From Granulicella mallensis MP5ACTX8 (GTDB lineage: Bacteria; Acidobacteriota; Terriglobia; Terriglobales; Acidobacteriaceae): 64,000 nucleotides of DNA. The DNA lies in the NCBI RefSeq assembly GCF_000178955.2, contig NC_016631.1, forward strand, positions 248,001-312,000. Direction: 5' to 3'. Below, in pieces: positions 1-8,300 of the stretch. Numbering within the stretch: the first letter of the stretch is position 1; every line of letters starts with the position of its first letter. The position numbers and the translations under genes are program-made. The notes below the pieces were generated by a model, which had not been told where the DNA came from, made no database searches, and saw only the letters and a list, made by a program, of their open reading frames with translations.

Positions 1-2
1 TG

Positions 3-401
3 GTGCGTGCTTTTCTGCTGCACGCGGGGCTCGATGGAGACGACTTCGTCTTCTACGATGGCTCGGGCCTGAGCACCCATGATCTCGTTGCGCCGCGTGC
101 GACCGCGCAGCTATTAGCTTACGCGGCAAAGCAGCCATGGTTTTCGCGATGGAAGCCCGCGTTGCCAGTGGGCGGCGAGGACGGATCGCTGGCCGCGCGC
201 TTCGCTGATCCGCCGCTCAAAGATCATGTCTTCGCGAAGACGGGGACGCTGGGCGAGTCGCGGGCGCTTTCGGGGTATCTCGACGGCGCAAGCGGGCGGC
301 AGGTTATTTTTTCTATTGTGGTGGACGATCACTCGCCGCAGAGTTCGGCGGATCGGGTTGCGATGGACAAGATCGTTGCGGCCATTGCTGCTGCGGAGTG
401 A
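3..401 (+). CDS. dacB: D-alanyl-D-alanine carboxypeptidase/endopeptidase (PBP4/DacB type), C-terminal part
   Basis: This is the last 132 residues of a class-C penicillin-binding protein; the gene begins before the window. Family members are periplasmic enzymes that trim or cleave cross-linked peptidoglycan peptides using an active-site serine. Two of the three penicillin-binding signatures are visible: the SxN-equivalent region FYDGSGLSTHDLVAP near residue 18 of the visible part and the KTGT box near residue 79. The SxxK serine motif must lie upstream of the window. The protein ends in a short Ala-rich tail at a TGA stop. Nothing downstream is co-directional until the tRNA gene, so this is probably the end of its transcription unit. 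An inverted repeat follows immediately. The S13/PBP4 assignment is confident; whether carboxypeptidase or endopeptidase activity dominates cannot be read. Confidence 0.88.
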   Translation: MRAFLLHAGLDGDDFVFYDGSGLSTHDLVAPRATAQLLAYAAKQPWFSRWKPALPVGGEDGSLAARFADPPLKDHVFAKTGTLGESRALSGYLDGASGRQVIFSIVVDDHSPQSSADRVAMDKIVAAIAAAE

Positions 402-407
402 GGGGTA

Positions 408-471
408 AGTCAGCGAGTCAGCTTGCTTCGCGTCAGCAAGTCAGCAGTAGATTTGTGGCTGACTCGCTGAC
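408..471. terminator. inverted repeat between convergent dacB and DHp-like gene
   Basis: A 14-bp perfect inverted repeat (GTCAGCGAGTCAGC near 409-422 against GCTGACTCGCTGAC at 458-471) flanks a spacer that itself carries further CAGCA/AGTCAGCAG repeats. It lies between two converging genes, the usual place for a bidirectional terminator, but there is no U-tract, so it may instead be a dispersed intergenic repeat. Confidence 0.45.
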
Positions 472-486
472 CTGCTGACTCGCTCT

Positions 487-741
487 CTACCGTGGCGTGT
501 GTTTCTTCACGAACTCGCGTAATTCCAGGTTTAGTTCGAGCGCCTTCTGCACCCCGGAGTCGAGCATTCGCAGCCAATCGCTGGCAGGTTCCTTGAGCTC
601 GGCCATACTCAGCAGGTAGCTGGTCTGGACGATGACTTCAAGCGAATTGGAGAGATCGTGCGCCAGGCGGCGGATCTCAAGCGCAACTTCTTCGGGAATT
701 TGTTGCTGATTGGCCAAGGTATCGGTCGAGGACTTACTCAT
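487..741 (-). CDS. stand-alone histidine-kinase DHp-like small protein
   Basis: This 84-residue protein is almost entirely one predicted helical hairpin. Its centre, RRLAHDLSNSLEVI, matches the H-box of sensor histidine kinases (His followed by Asp and, three residues later, Asn), and the second half (SGVQKALELNLELREF) resembles the second DHp helix. No ATPase, sensor or receiver domain is present, and the gene is complete at 84 codons, so it is not an obvious fragment of a neighbouring kinase. It could act as a phosphotransfer or dimerisation partner or be inert. It converges on dacB and has about 170 bp of non-coding DNA upstream before the tRNA gene. The function is unknown; the DHp resemblance is inferred from the motif alone. 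Confidence 0.55.
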   Translation of the reverse strand: MSKSSTDTLANQQQIPEEVALEIRRLAHDLSNSLEVIVQTSYLLSMAELKEPASDWLRMLDSGVQKALELNLELREFVKKHTPR

Positions 742-915
742 CAGATTGTAGACGGCTCCTCTACGCTAGGTCGTTGTGGTTAGTTCGACGAGGACTGTGA
801 AGAAAACGATTCGCCAAAGTTCAACAGCTCGACCGGAGAACAGTTTGACATGAGGTGCACCCCTCTGGGAAACTAAGAGTTCACGCAGTTGGCGCCAGGC
901 GCTCGGCTGAAGTGA

Positions 916-1002
916 GCCGAAATGGCGGAATTGGCAGACGCGCATGGTTCAGGTCCATGTACTCGCAAGGGTGTGGAGGTTCGAGTCCTCTTTTCGGCAC
1001 CA
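916..1002 (+). tRNA. tRNA-Leu (CAG anticodon)
   Basis: An 87-nt class-II tRNA can be folded by eye. The acceptor strands GCCGAAA and TTTCGGC pair and are followed by A and an encoded CCA. The anticodon stem CATGG/CCATG encloses the loop TTCAGGT, giving anticodon CAG, which reads CUG leucine codons. A long variable arm follows, as expected for leucine tRNA, and the T arm loop is TTCGAGT. It appears to be a single gene with its own terminator just downstream. Confidence 0.97.
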
Positions 1003-1015
1003 AGATCTGATGTGA

Positions 1016-1043
1016 CAAAGGGCGGGTTTATCCCCGCCCTTTG
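1016..1043 (+). terminator. terminator after tRNA-Leu
   Basis: An 11-bp perfect GC-rich stem (CAAAGGGCGGG pairing with CCCGCCCTTTG, 6-nt loop) starts 14 nt after the tRNA CCA end. The 3' side lacks a long U run, but its position and strength fit an intrinsic terminator, possibly shared with the convergent gene on the minus strand. Confidence 0.75.
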
Positions 1044-1067
1044 CTGCGTTTATAGGGATTGCTGCGT

Positions 1068-1499
1068 CTAGGTGTAAATCGCTGCTTCAAACCGGCGAAT
1101 CGCCTCTTCATCCCAGGCATGGGAGTTTTTCCGCCAGATCTCGCCGCTTTGCTCCAGAAAGTTGGGGAAGTTCGTGCGGCAGAAGCTCAGCTTCCTCGCA
1201 AAATCAATCAATGCCTGCGCACTGCCGTCGATGTACAGCACGCATTGCTGGCCGTCCCGCGACCACTGCACACTGGCGATGTACTCGCGGTCGGGCTCTT
1301 TGAACGAGGAGATGTTGTAGACCAGCATCGCGTCCATGATGCTGTGTTCCTGGGTCTCCTGGGAACGGTCGCAGGCGTAGAAGTATCCGCTTTCGCCTTC
1401 GTCCTCAAAGACGGCCGTCCAGGGAACGGCGGGCGAGTCGGAGGAGAGAAAGGCATCACCGGGTTTGAAGGTCAACGAATCCATATCTACAGGGTACAA
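1068..1499 (-). CDS. DUF2251-like cytoplasmic protein
   Basis: This is a 143-residue soluble protein without signal peptide or membrane segment. The sequence has the layout I associate with DUF2251 proteins: a WTAVFEDEGESGYFYACD segment followed by a middle part with IMDAMLVYN and then SVQWSRDGQQCVLYIDG, rich in aromatic and acidic residues. The family has no established function. The gene lies alone between the tRNA terminator and a divergently transcribed membrane protein; the two start codons are about 30 nt apart, so their promoters must overlap or lie inside coding sequence. The family name is from memory and is moderately sure; that the ORF is a gene is more certain because of consistent composition and length. 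Confidence 0.65.
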   Translation of the reverse strand: MYPVDMDSLTFKPGDAFLSSDSPAVPWTAVFEDEGESGYFYACDRSQETQEHSIMDAMLVYNISSFKEPDREYIASVQWSRDGQQCVLYIDGSAQALIDFARKLSFCRTNFPNFLEQSGEIWRKNSHAWDEEAIRRFEAAIYT

Positions 1500-1530
1500 G
1501 GCCTCGCTGCTAGTAAACTCACCTCAGACG

Positions 1531-2733
1531 ATGAGACTTAAAGGCTTCTACATTGGGCGCGGACAGAGAGTCGCCGCGCTGTTGCTGCTTATACTCTTCG
1601 GCGAGTGCCTTTGGTCGATCGCGCACCGGCCGCTCGACGCCAACGATTACCGCTACGCGCGCTGCGGCCGCGAGATGTGGGAGCGGCCCTCCCCCGTTGC
1701 CGGCTACTTCACCACCTGCGGCAACCTGAACGGCGACGGAACCTTCGCCTATCGCCTGGCGGGCTTTCCGCTCACGGCCCAGCGTCTCCTGATGCTGGGG
1801 GCCGATCACTTCCGCAAGCCTGAAAACAAGCTCTACGCGAACGGTGGGCTGAACGGGACCACCTGGGAGACGCGGCACGAACTCTCCTGGGTGAAGTATC
1901 TGCTGCGGCTCCCGTTCTGCCTGTTTGCGGTGTGGCTTGGCGGGGGACTGTGGTGGGTCGCCAAGCGGCTCTTCGGCAATGAGGGTGGCGCGCTGGCGCT
2001 GGCACTCTACTGTTTCTGCCCGGCGATCGTCCGGTACGCGACGATGCCGAACAATGAGATTCTTGCGCTGTGGGGGCTTTATGGGCTCGTCTATACGGCG
2101 ATGGGCGTAGCTCATGCACTCCAGGGGCCGAGACGGAAGTGGCGTCCCCGGATCGTCCTGCTGACGGTAGCGCTGGGCTTCACGGCTGCGGCGCACCTGC
2201 TAGCCAGCATGATTGGGTTTGTCGCCGGTTTGGTATTTTTCTTCTACCTCGCGGAGCGGCGGCGCAGTTATGTATCGCAGATCATGGTCTTCGCGGGGCT
2301 GGGTGCGCTGGCGATTGTGTTTGCCTCGTTTGGCTTCCATCCTGCGCCCTTCAGCTACGTCTTTACCGGCGGCAGCGGACGGTTCTGGTTCTCCCTGGAA
2401 GCCGTGCACCGCTTCGTAACGACACCGGCCAATGCGGGCATCTTGATTGCCACAGTTGTGGCGCTGGCGATCTATGTGACGTCACGCAGCAGCCGGTACT
2501 TCGGCAATACCGCCCCCCTGCTGATGATGCTGGCGCTCCTTCCCCTGTATACGACGCAGGTGGTGACGGCGCCCTGGCTGTGGGCGTTGCCGTTTCTCTT
2601 CACCTTTATCGGCGGCGTCTTCGCCGATGCGCTGGAGACGCGGCAGCGCAAGCTGTTTCTGCTGTTGTCGGGAGCAATGGTCGTGACGCAGGCGGCGTTG
2701 TGCTGGATGTCGATGGCTGGGGTGTTGGCTTAG
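1531..2733 (+). CDS. multi-pass membrane protein, possible GT-C-like fold
   Basis: This is an about 400-residue integral membrane protein with roughly nine to ten hydrophobic segments. Features between the first two segments (SIAHRPLDANDYRYARCG, then WETRHELSWVKYLLRLP) suggest a large extracytoplasmic loop with an acidic pair, a pattern also seen in polyprenyl-phosphate-dependent GT-C glycosyltransferases, but no diagnostic motif convinced me. The start at 1531 (ATGAGACTTAAAGGC) was chosen because the longer in-frame start at 1465 would run into the divergent gene and adds residues of no recognisable character. The first hydrophobic helix then begins about 10 residues in. There is no obvious operon partner. 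Specific function is unknown. Confidence 0.7.
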   Translation: MRLKGFYIGRGQRVAALLLLILFGECLWSIAHRPLDANDYRYARCGREMWERPSPVAGYFTTCGNLNGDGTFAYRLAGFPLTAQRLLMLGADHFRKPENKLYANGGLNGTTWETRHELSWVKYLLRLPFCLFAVWLGGGLWWVAKRLFGNEGGALALALYCFCPAIVRYATMPNNEILALWGLYGLVYTAMGVAHALQGPRRKWRPRIVLLTVALGFTAAAHLLASMIGFVAGLVFFFYLAERRRSYVSQIMVFAGLGALAIVFASFGFHPAPFSYVFTGGSGRFWFSLEAVHRFVTTPANAGILIATVVALAIYVTSRSSRYFGNTAPLLMMLALLPLYTTQVVTAPWLWALPFLFTFIGGVFADALETRQRKLFLLLSGAMVVTQAALCWMSMAGVLA

Positions 2734-2907
2734 TTCCAATTTCAAGAACGACGCAGAGAACCTGAATATTTGTCACTTGTTCTATCGATTTGCGAGTGAA
2801 AGGGCAGTTTCGTACAGGTTCAGCGGAAAATTGAATAAACTTAAAGCATTCTGCTAGCCAAATTCTGTTCTACTCGGCATCATCAAGATGCACCTGAGGC
2901 ACTTTCT

Positions 2908-4722
2908 GTGAAGAAGCTTCCTTCGACTACCGTCCGCGCCGCCTTGGCGCTCGCGTTTGTTTCGCTCACGCTTCTCTCGCTATCCGGCTGCAAGGGGTGC
3001 CAGTCGGCCCCTGTCTCCTCGTCGCATCCCGGCATTCCTCTTCCTCAACCCAAGGGCGATACGGGTGCCGAGGTCCAGAAGTTGATCGGCTCGCCCCAGC
3101 TTGCGATCCTCAAGTGGCCGAACTACTCCGACTATCAGGCGCAGGTGCAGAAGTTCTACATCGACCGTGTCTATGAGCCGGCATGGCTGCACGACGGCAA
3201 GCCGACCTCCCAGGCTACGGCGCTGATCGCGCTCTTTACCGATGCCGCGCAGAAGGGTCTCAAACCGGAGGACTACGACGCCTCGCTCTGGCCGGAGCGT
3301 GTGCAGAAGCTTGCGGGTGGACACGGCAGACCCGTCGAAGAGGCTCAATTCGATACCGCGATGACCATCTCGGCCATGCGCTATATCTCCGATCTGCATG
3401 TTGGCCGCGTAAACCCGCAGTCCCTGAACTTCGACATCGATGTTCCGTCCAAGCGCGCGGCGTTCGACCTGCCGGCGTTTCTGAGCGGACAGGTTGCCGA
3501 TTCTGCCGATGTTTCCGGGGCGATCGCCACCGTCGAGCCGCAAAATGCAATGTACGTCGCGCTACAGAAGGGGTTGGCGCAGTACCTCGAACTAGCCAAA
3601 CAACAGGCTGCGAATCCGCAGCCACCGCTGCCCTCCCTGGGCGCGACAGGCGCCAAGTCGATTGTGCAGGGTGGATCGTATGCAGCACTGCCGCAGTTGC
3701 TGGCACGGCTGCAGCTTGAGGGCGATGTGACTGCGACCGATACTGATACCGCAGCGGCTTCCGATACAGCCGGTCCCAGGAGCTATAACGCGGAGCTCGT
3801 AGCAGCGGTGAAGCACTATCAGCAGCGCCACGGTCTTACGGCGGATGGCAAGCTGACGCAATCGACCATCGACTCGCTGAACGTGCCGATGGAAGTACGG
3901 GTGCAGCAACTCAACAACTCGCTGGAGCGCTGGCGCTGGATGCCGGACAACTTCATCAACCCGCGTGTGCTGGTGAACCTGCCGGAGTTCGTCGTACGCG
4001 CGTACGATCCCGACCATTCGGTTGCGTTCAAGATGAAGATCGTCGACGGCGAGGCCAAAGGTAACCACGACACCCCGATGTTTGTTCGCTCGATGCGGTA
4101 CGTCGTATTTCGTCCTTACTGGAATGTGCCACCGTCGATCATCAAGAAGGAGCTGCTGCCTCATATTCAGCGCAGCGGCATCGGCTACCTTGCGGACAAG
4201 GGGTACGAGGTGGCGAGGAACGATGGTACGGTCGTTACCGGTTATACGGCTCACGACATCGAACACCTGCGCTACATTGTGCGGCAGAAGCCGGGGCCGA
4301 AGAACTCTCTGGGTCTGGTGAAGTTCCTCTTTCCGAACGAGTATGACGTCTATATGCACTCCACGCCGGAGCTGCCGCTCTTCAACCTGACGCGCCGAGA
4401 CCGTTCGCACGGCTGCGTGCGCCTGGAGCACGCCGATCAGATGGCTGCGTGGGTGTTACAGGGCCAGGGTGATTGGGATGAGGACAAGATCTCCGAGGCG
4501 ATGAACGGCGATAAGGACAACAAGACCGTCAACCTGAAGACGACATTGCCTGTGATCATCGGCTACTTCACGGCGACGGCCGATGAGGATAACTCCATCC
4601 ACTTCTTCAGCGATCTCTACGGCTACGACAAGGCGCTCGAGGCAGCGCTGGACAAGGGGATGCCGTATGAGTCGGCGCCGGTGAAGATCAATCCGAAGCT
4701 GGTGCCGGGCGAGACGGAGTAG
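2908..4722 (+). CDS. L,D-transpeptidase (YcbB/LdtD-like) with lipoprotein signal
   Basis: Enzymes of this family form 3-3 cross-links in peptidoglycan or attach partners to it through a catalytic cysteine in a YkuD domain. The N terminus is a lipoprotein-type signal with the lipobox LSGC near residue 27, so the enzyme is probably anchored in a membrane facing the periplasm. An N-terminal scaffold domain is followed by a peptidoglycan-binding segment (VKHYQQRHGLTADGKL, about residues 298-313) and the YkuD domain, whose catalytic motif SHGCVRL holds His501 and Cys503. The length, 604 residues, fits LdtD. The GTG start at 2908 is preceded by GAGG about 9 nt upstream. Together with dacB at the window edge it adds to peptidoglycan remodelling functions here, though the two are not in one operon. 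Confidence 0.9.
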   Translation: MKKLPSTTVRAALALAFVSLTLLSLSGCKGCQSAPVSSSHPGIPLPQPKGDTGAEVQKLIGSPQLAILKWPNYSDYQAQVQKFYIDRVYEPAWLHDGKPTSQATALIALFTDAAQKGLKPEDYDASLWPERVQKLAGGHGRPVEEAQFDTAMTISAMRYISDLHVGRVNPQSLNFDIDVPSKRAAFDLPAFLSGQVADSADVSGAIATVEPQNAMYVALQKGLAQYLELAKQQAANPQPPLPSLGATGAKSIVQGGSYAALPQLLARLQLEGDVTATDTDTAAASDTAGPRSYNAELVAAVKHYQQRHGLTADGKLTQSTIDSLNVPMEVRVQQLNNSLERWRWMPDNFINPRVLVNLPEFVVRAYDPDHSVAFKMKIVDGEAKGNHDTPMFVRSMRYVVFRPYWNVPPSIIKKELLPHIQRSGIGYLADKGYEVARNDGTVVTGYTAHDIEHLRYIVRQKPGPKNSLGLVKFLFPNEYDVYMHSTPELPLFNLTRRDRSHGCVRLEHADQMAAWVLQGQGDWDEDKISEAMNGDKDNKTVNLKTTLPVIIGYFTATADEDNSIHFFSDLYGYDKALEAALDKGMPYESAPVKINPKLVPGETE

Positions 4723-4768
4723 CGCAAGGGCCAACCAGAAAAGCAAAAGCAAAAGCAGAAGTGACTCC

Positions 4769-5506
4769 TTATCTTGTCGGCACGCCTTTACTCTCCGGCC
4801 CGAGATGGTTCGCGATCCAGGTCTCTGACTCGGCCTTCATCTGGCGAAGGAAGTCGCTGAGCCTCTGGCCACGGTTCTGCTCAAAGGTGCGGTCGAGCAT
4901 CTCGCACTGCGCGATGCGGTCGAGCCGGAAGACGCGGAAGTCCTCGCGCAGTTCGCACCAGGCTACGACCGTCCAGGTTCCGCTCCAGCAGTAGAGCGCC
5001 AGCGGGCGTACTGTGCGCTCGGAAGGCTCGCCGTTCAGGCGGGTGTAGGCGAAGCGAATTGCGTGGCATTCCAGGCAGGCCTTGTGGATGCGGTCGAGCA
5101 GACGGCGCTGGGGCTGTTGCATCCGATAGCCGGGCGCATAGAGCAGAATGGCATCGAGACTGTCGGCGAGAGCAGGGGGAAGCACGGCCTCGATGCGTGC
5201 CAGCGCGGAGTCTGCGGCTGCCGCATTTTCCACACCGCCCCAGGCCTTTACCAGGCGTGCGCCGAGCACCAATGCCGTTAGTTCTTCAGGAGTAAACATC
5301 AGTGGTGGCAGATCGAACTCGCGGCGCAGCGTGTAGCCCACGCCGGCTTCGCCTTCGATAGGCTGGCCTGCAAGCTGCAGGTCGCGTACGTCACGATAGA
5401 TAGTGCGTTCGGAGACCTGAAGCCGCTCGGCCAGGGCGCGAGCCGTCTTCAGGCGTCCGGAGCGAAGCATCTGCACGATGCGGAAGAGGCGGTCGCTGCG
5501 TCTCAT
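4769..5506 (-). CDS. YafY-family HTH/WYL transcriptional regulator
   Basis: This is a 245-residue regulator. Residues 1-60 form a winged helix of the HTH_11 (DeoR-like) type, with recognition region LAERLQVSERTIYRDVRDL. The C-terminal half is a WYL-type ligand-sensing domain (IRFAYTRLNGEPSERTVRPL, then WTVVAWCELREDFRVFRLDRI). Such regulators commonly sense small effectors or nucleic acid and control neighbouring genes. It is the second gene of a two-gene minus-strand unit, 21 nt after the VOC protein, a pairing often seen for YafY proteins. Its target is probably the operon itself; no operator could be identified. Confidence 0.9.
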   Translation of the reverse strand: MRRSDRLFRIVQMLRSGRLKTARALAERLQVSERTIYRDVRDLQLAGQPIEGEAGVGYTLRREFDLPPLMFTPEELTALVLGARLVKAWGGVENAAAADSALARIEAVLPPALADSLDAILLYAPGYRMQQPQRRLLDRIHKACLECHAIRFAYTRLNGEPSERTVRPLALYCWSGTWTVVAWCELREDFRVFRLDRIAQCEMLDRTFEQNRGQRLSDFLRQMKAESETWIANHLGPESKGVPTR

Positions 5507-5527
5507 TGCGGGCCTCTCTTCTGCGGA

Positions 5528-5902
5528 CTAACGGCTGTGCAGTCCGATGTGGTTGCCTTCGGAGTCCAGCAGGCAGGCATAGGATCCGAAGCCGCCGGGG
5601 ATCTCCGTGCGCGGCACGAGCACGGTTGTGCCAAGAGTGTTGGCGCGTCCGAGCGTGGCATCGAGTTGGCCATCGACGTTGAGATAGACCATCGTACCGT
5701 CGGCTGTGGGCTTTTGCAGCGGGCTATGGATCAAAGCTCCTGCCACAGCGCCTTGTTCGGCGGGGAACATGAAGTAGGGAACGGCGCTGGGAAACGCGCA
5801 GAGCTTCTTATCGAGCAGCGTCTCGTAGAAATGAACGGCGCGCTGCATATCGGTGGCGGGAATCTCGAACCAGGTTACGGCGTTGCCTTCAAACTTGCTC
5901 AT
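5528..5902 (-). CDS. VOC-family (glyoxalase/bleomycin-resistance fold) protein
   Basis: A 124-residue single-repeat VOC protein that opens with VTWFEIPATDMQRAVHFYE, the typical first beta-alpha of the fold, and closes with LLDSEGNHIGLHS, where the conserved Glu/His positions of the metal site usually occur. Substrate cannot be predicted; members act on glyoxals, antibiotics, catechols or are sensors. It lies just upstream of the WYL regulator on the same strand, likely co-transcribed. Confidence 0.87.
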   Translation of the reverse strand: MSKFEGNAVTWFEIPATDMQRAVHFYETLLDKKLCAFPSAVPYFMFPAEQGAVAGALIHSPLQKPTADGTMVYLNVDGQLDATLGRANTLGTTVLVPRTEIPGGFGSYACLLDSEGNHIGLHSR

Positions 5903-5996
5903 GGGTGTGTCTCCTGTGCGGTATGCAATTAACTACAACCGAAGAGTAGGAGAAGGCTCCTGACAACGTTGTGTCAGGAGGATGGCAGGAGACGTT

Positions 5997-6422
5997 TTAT
6001 TTGACGCTTGTCCACGGATTGAGAAGGAGCACCCCGGTTGTCGCAAAGTCGGCAGTATTGCGCGTCACGACGGTCATGCCGTGCACCAGCGCTGTTGCGG
6101 CGATCAGTCCATCACGAACAGGACGAGGATCTGGCACATGGAGATGCGCACTGCGTTGGGCTATAGCGGTATCGATAGCCAGGATGCGGTTGTCGAACGC
6201 AGGCAGCACATAGTTGTTGAGCCATGCCCGGAGCATCGCTCCCTGGGAGAAGTCACGGCGTTCGACGAGCAGAACGCCGATCTCCAGCTCCTGAATCGTG
6301 ATCGCCGATAAATACAGATCGGAGGCATCCACACTGTTCGCCCAGTCGGCGACGTGGCGGTCCGCTCTCCCGGAGCGAACCTTGCGCAGTTCAGATACGA
6401 CATTGGTATCGAGCAGGTACAT
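5997..6422 (-). CDS. vapC: VapC-type PIN-domain toxin
   Basis: This 141-residue PIN nuclease begins MYLLDTNVVSELRK, the signature of VapC toxins, and carries the acidic residues expected for the metal site: Asp in LLDTN, Glu in ITIQELEIG, and Asp in VRDGLIAATA plus the following TRNTADF. VapC enzymes usually cut tRNA or rRNA when the antitoxin is degraded. The start at 6422 was chosen because it gives the canonical N terminus and overlaps the antitoxin stop by one base (TGATG); a longer reading frame upstream is the antitoxin read in the wrong frame. The pair sits just downstream of dnaB on the same strand relative to its stop, but has its own ribosome site and probable operator. Confidence 0.92.
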   Translation of the reverse strand: MYLLDTNVVSELRKVRSGRADRHVADWANSVDASDLYLSAITIQELEIGVLLVERRDFSQGAMLRAWLNNYVLPAFDNRILAIDTAIAQRSAHLHVPDPRPVRDGLIAATALVHGMTVVTRNTADFATTGVLLLNPWTSVK

Positions 6423-6676
6423 CAGGAGAGGTCTGCCGGTTGTGCGAGATCGTGCAGCTTCGGAGCCTCGAATTCGATGTCTTCGGCTCCCGGCATCGCT
6501 AGCAGGTCGGCGATCTTTGCAGGCTCGCCGCTGATCTTCCGGTACGCGGCGTAGGTCAGCAGCACATGCGCGGGCCGTCCGCGATCCGTAATGAACACCG
6601 GACCGGACTCCGCAGCCTTCTTGGCCTTGCTGGCGTCCTGATTGAACTGGCGGCTGGAAAAGGTCGTGATGGCCAT
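6422..6676 (-). CDS. Phd/YefM-type antitoxin
   Basis: An 84-residue antitoxin that neutralises the following VapC and should repress the pair. The N terminus MAITTFSSRQFNQDASKAKK and the segment GPVFITDRGRPAHVLLTY match the Phd/YefM DNA-binding fold; the acidic C terminus would wrap the toxin. The start at 6676 is supported by a strong AGGAGGTG ribosome site at 6681-6688, four bases upstream; an alternative start six codons earlier would lie across that site. Confidence 0.9.
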   Translation of the reverse strand: MAITTFSSRQFNQDASKAKKAAESGPVFITDRGRPAHVLLTYAAYRKISGEPAKIADLLAMPGAEDIEFEAPKLHDLAQPADLS

Positions 6677-6695
6677 AGAACACCTCCTGCTCAAG

Positions 6696-6719
6696 CAATG
6701 TAGATATGTTACTACAATG
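6696..6719 (-). promoter_or_regulatory. candidate operator of the Phd/VapC pair
   Basis: An imperfect inverted repeat, CAATGTAG-N8-CTACAATG (one mismatched pair), lies between the dnaB stop codon and the antitoxin ribosome site, where an autoregulatory Phd operator would be expected. Its centre is AT-rich (ATATGTTA) and could include the -10 region. No experimental support is visible. Confidence 0.45.
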
Positions 6720-6721
6720 CT

Positions 6722-8119
6722 CTAGTAGGCGTCGCCGCCGCCAGACTCGCCGTGCATGGTGTCGAGGTTCTCAAAGCGTGTGAAGTCAGCCAGATAGGCC
6801 ATCTTCACCGTGCCGGTTGGGCCGTTACGCTGCTTGGCGATGATGATCTCGGCCTGGCCCTTGATGTCTTCGTTCTCGCGGTCGTAGTACTCCTCGCGAT
6901 GGATGAACGCGACCACGTCGGCGTCCTGCTCGATGGAGCCCGATTCGCGCAGATCCGAGAGCAGGGGCTTCTTGTCGCCGGTACGTTGTTCACTGCCACG
7001 CGAGAGCTGCGACAGCGCGACGACCGGAACCTGCAGCTCCTTCGCCAGGGCCTTGAGACCGCGCGAGATCGAGCTGACTTCCTGTGTACGGTTCTCGAAC
7101 TTCTTCTGCGAGCTGCCCGCCGAGCCGGTCATGAGCTGCAGATAGTCGATGACGATCAGGTCGAGAGAGCCCTCCTGCTGGCGCAGGCGACGAGCCTTGG
7201 CGCGCATCTCGGCGAGGGTAATGCCGGGGGTATCGTCGACGAACATCTTGGAAGTCATCAGGCGGTCGAGCGCGGCGATCAGCTTGCCTTTGTCCTCGCG
7301 TGGGATGAAGCCGGTCTGGAGCTTGCGCGAGCTGACCGCGGATTCGCTGGCCAACATACGTCGCAGCAGCGACTCCTTCGACATTTCGAGCGAGAAGATC
7401 GCGACCACCTTGCCGTCTTTTACAGCGCAGTTCTGCGCGATGTTGATGGCCCAGGCGGTCTTGCCCATCGAAGGACGGGCGGCGATGATGATGAGTTCGC
7501 TGGGCTGCAGGCCGCTGGTCATCTTGTCGAACTCGATATAGTGCGTGGCCAGCCCGGTGACTTCGCGGCCCTGCTCATAGAGCGCGTCGATGCTTCCGAA
7601 GGAGCTGGCAACGATGTCCGCAATGCCTGAGAAGCCGCGCTGAATGGCCGAATCCGCGACCTCGGCGAGACGCACCTCGACATCGTTCAGGACCTTGGTG
7701 GCCTCTTCGTTCTGGTCCGAGGCCAGCACCATGCCATCGTTGAAGATCGAGAGCAGCTCGCGCAGCAGGCTCTTGTCCTTGATGATGCGGACGTAGTCTT
7801 CGACCTTGGGGTGGCGTGGAATGCCTTCGCTGAGATACGCGAGGTATGCCGGGCCGCCGATCGCGTCGAGCTCGCGGCGCTTGGAGAGCGCGTCCATCAC
7901 GGTGATGTAGTCGATTGCGTGGCCGACGGCGAGCAGATCCAGCATGACGCGGTAGATGCGCTGATGCGAGTCGAGCGAGAAGTCTTCGGGCCGCAGCTTG
8001 GCCGTGGCATCGGTGACGGCGACAGCGTCCAGCAGCATCGCGCCCAGCACCGTGATCTCGGTATGGACCGAGGACGGTAGGCCTTCGTTCATGGGGGCGG
8101 ACATGCTAAGGGCGGCCAT
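6722..8119 (-). CDS. dnaB: replicative DNA helicase DnaB
   Basis: DnaB is the hexameric ATP-driven helicase that unwinds DNA at the replication fork and recruits primase. The 465-residue length is normal. The N-terminal helical domain begins around HTEITVLGAMLLD (about residue 20). The RecA-like motor domain holds the Walker A ARPSMGKTAWA (near residue 212), the DnaB signature KDGKVVAIFSLEMSKESL, Walker B LDLIVIDYLQLM and the arginine-rich end (KQRNGPTGTVKMAYLADFTRFENL). No intein is present. The annotated start gives MAALSMSAP; starts at the later methionines in this stretch are equally possible as no clear ribosome site is seen. Confidence 0.97.
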   Translation of the reverse strand: MAALSMSAPMNEGLPSSVHTEITVLGAMLLDAVAVTDATAKLRPEDFSLDSHQRIYRVMLDLLAVGHAIDYITVMDALSKRRELDAIGGPAYLAYLSEGIPRHPKVEDYVRIIKDKSLLRELLSIFNDGMVLASDQNEEATKVLNDVEVRLAEVADSAIQRGFSGIADIVASSFGSIDALYEQGREVTGLATHYIEFDKMTSGLQPSELIIIAARPSMGKTAWAINIAQNCAVKDGKVVAIFSLEMSKESLLRRMLASESAVSSRKLQTGFIPREDKGKLIAALDRLMTSKMFVDDTPGITLAEMRAKARRLRQQEGSLDLIVIDYLQLMTGSAGSSQKKFENRTQEVSSISRGLKALAKELQVPVVALSQLSRGSEQRTGDKKPLLSDLRESGSIEQDADVVAFIHREEYYDRENEDIKGQAEIIIAKQRNGPTGTVKMAYLADFTRFENLDTMHGESGGGDAY

Positions 8120-8254
8120 TCTGCGGGCGGTTACTCCAGACTATTAAATTGCAATTAATTTCGCCCCATGGGAAGGCCTGAATCCTCAGCCTACGTGTGG
8201 GGAGACTTGTGGGAAGGTTGCAAATCGAGTGCGGGGATAGGAAATCTGGGACAA

Positions 8255-8278
8255 AACGGCGACCCGAAGGCCGCCGTT
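8255..8278 (-). terminator. possible terminator after the aminotransferase
   Basis: A 7-bp inverted repeat (AACGGCG/CGCCGTT, 10-nt loop) followed on the minus strand by TTTT lies just beyond the stop of the class-V aminotransferase. It is short but well placed. Confidence 0.5.
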
Positions 8279-8300
8279 CCATTCCAAGGTATTGATTCAA

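Noticed and set aside
1465-1530. Upstream start for the membrane protein at 1531
   Set aside because: It would overlap the divergent DUF2251-like gene, and the added residues are not conserved-looking.
6423-6698. 92-codon N-terminal extension of the first VapC
   Set aside because: This part is the antitoxin gene read in another frame; the true toxin start is at 6422.
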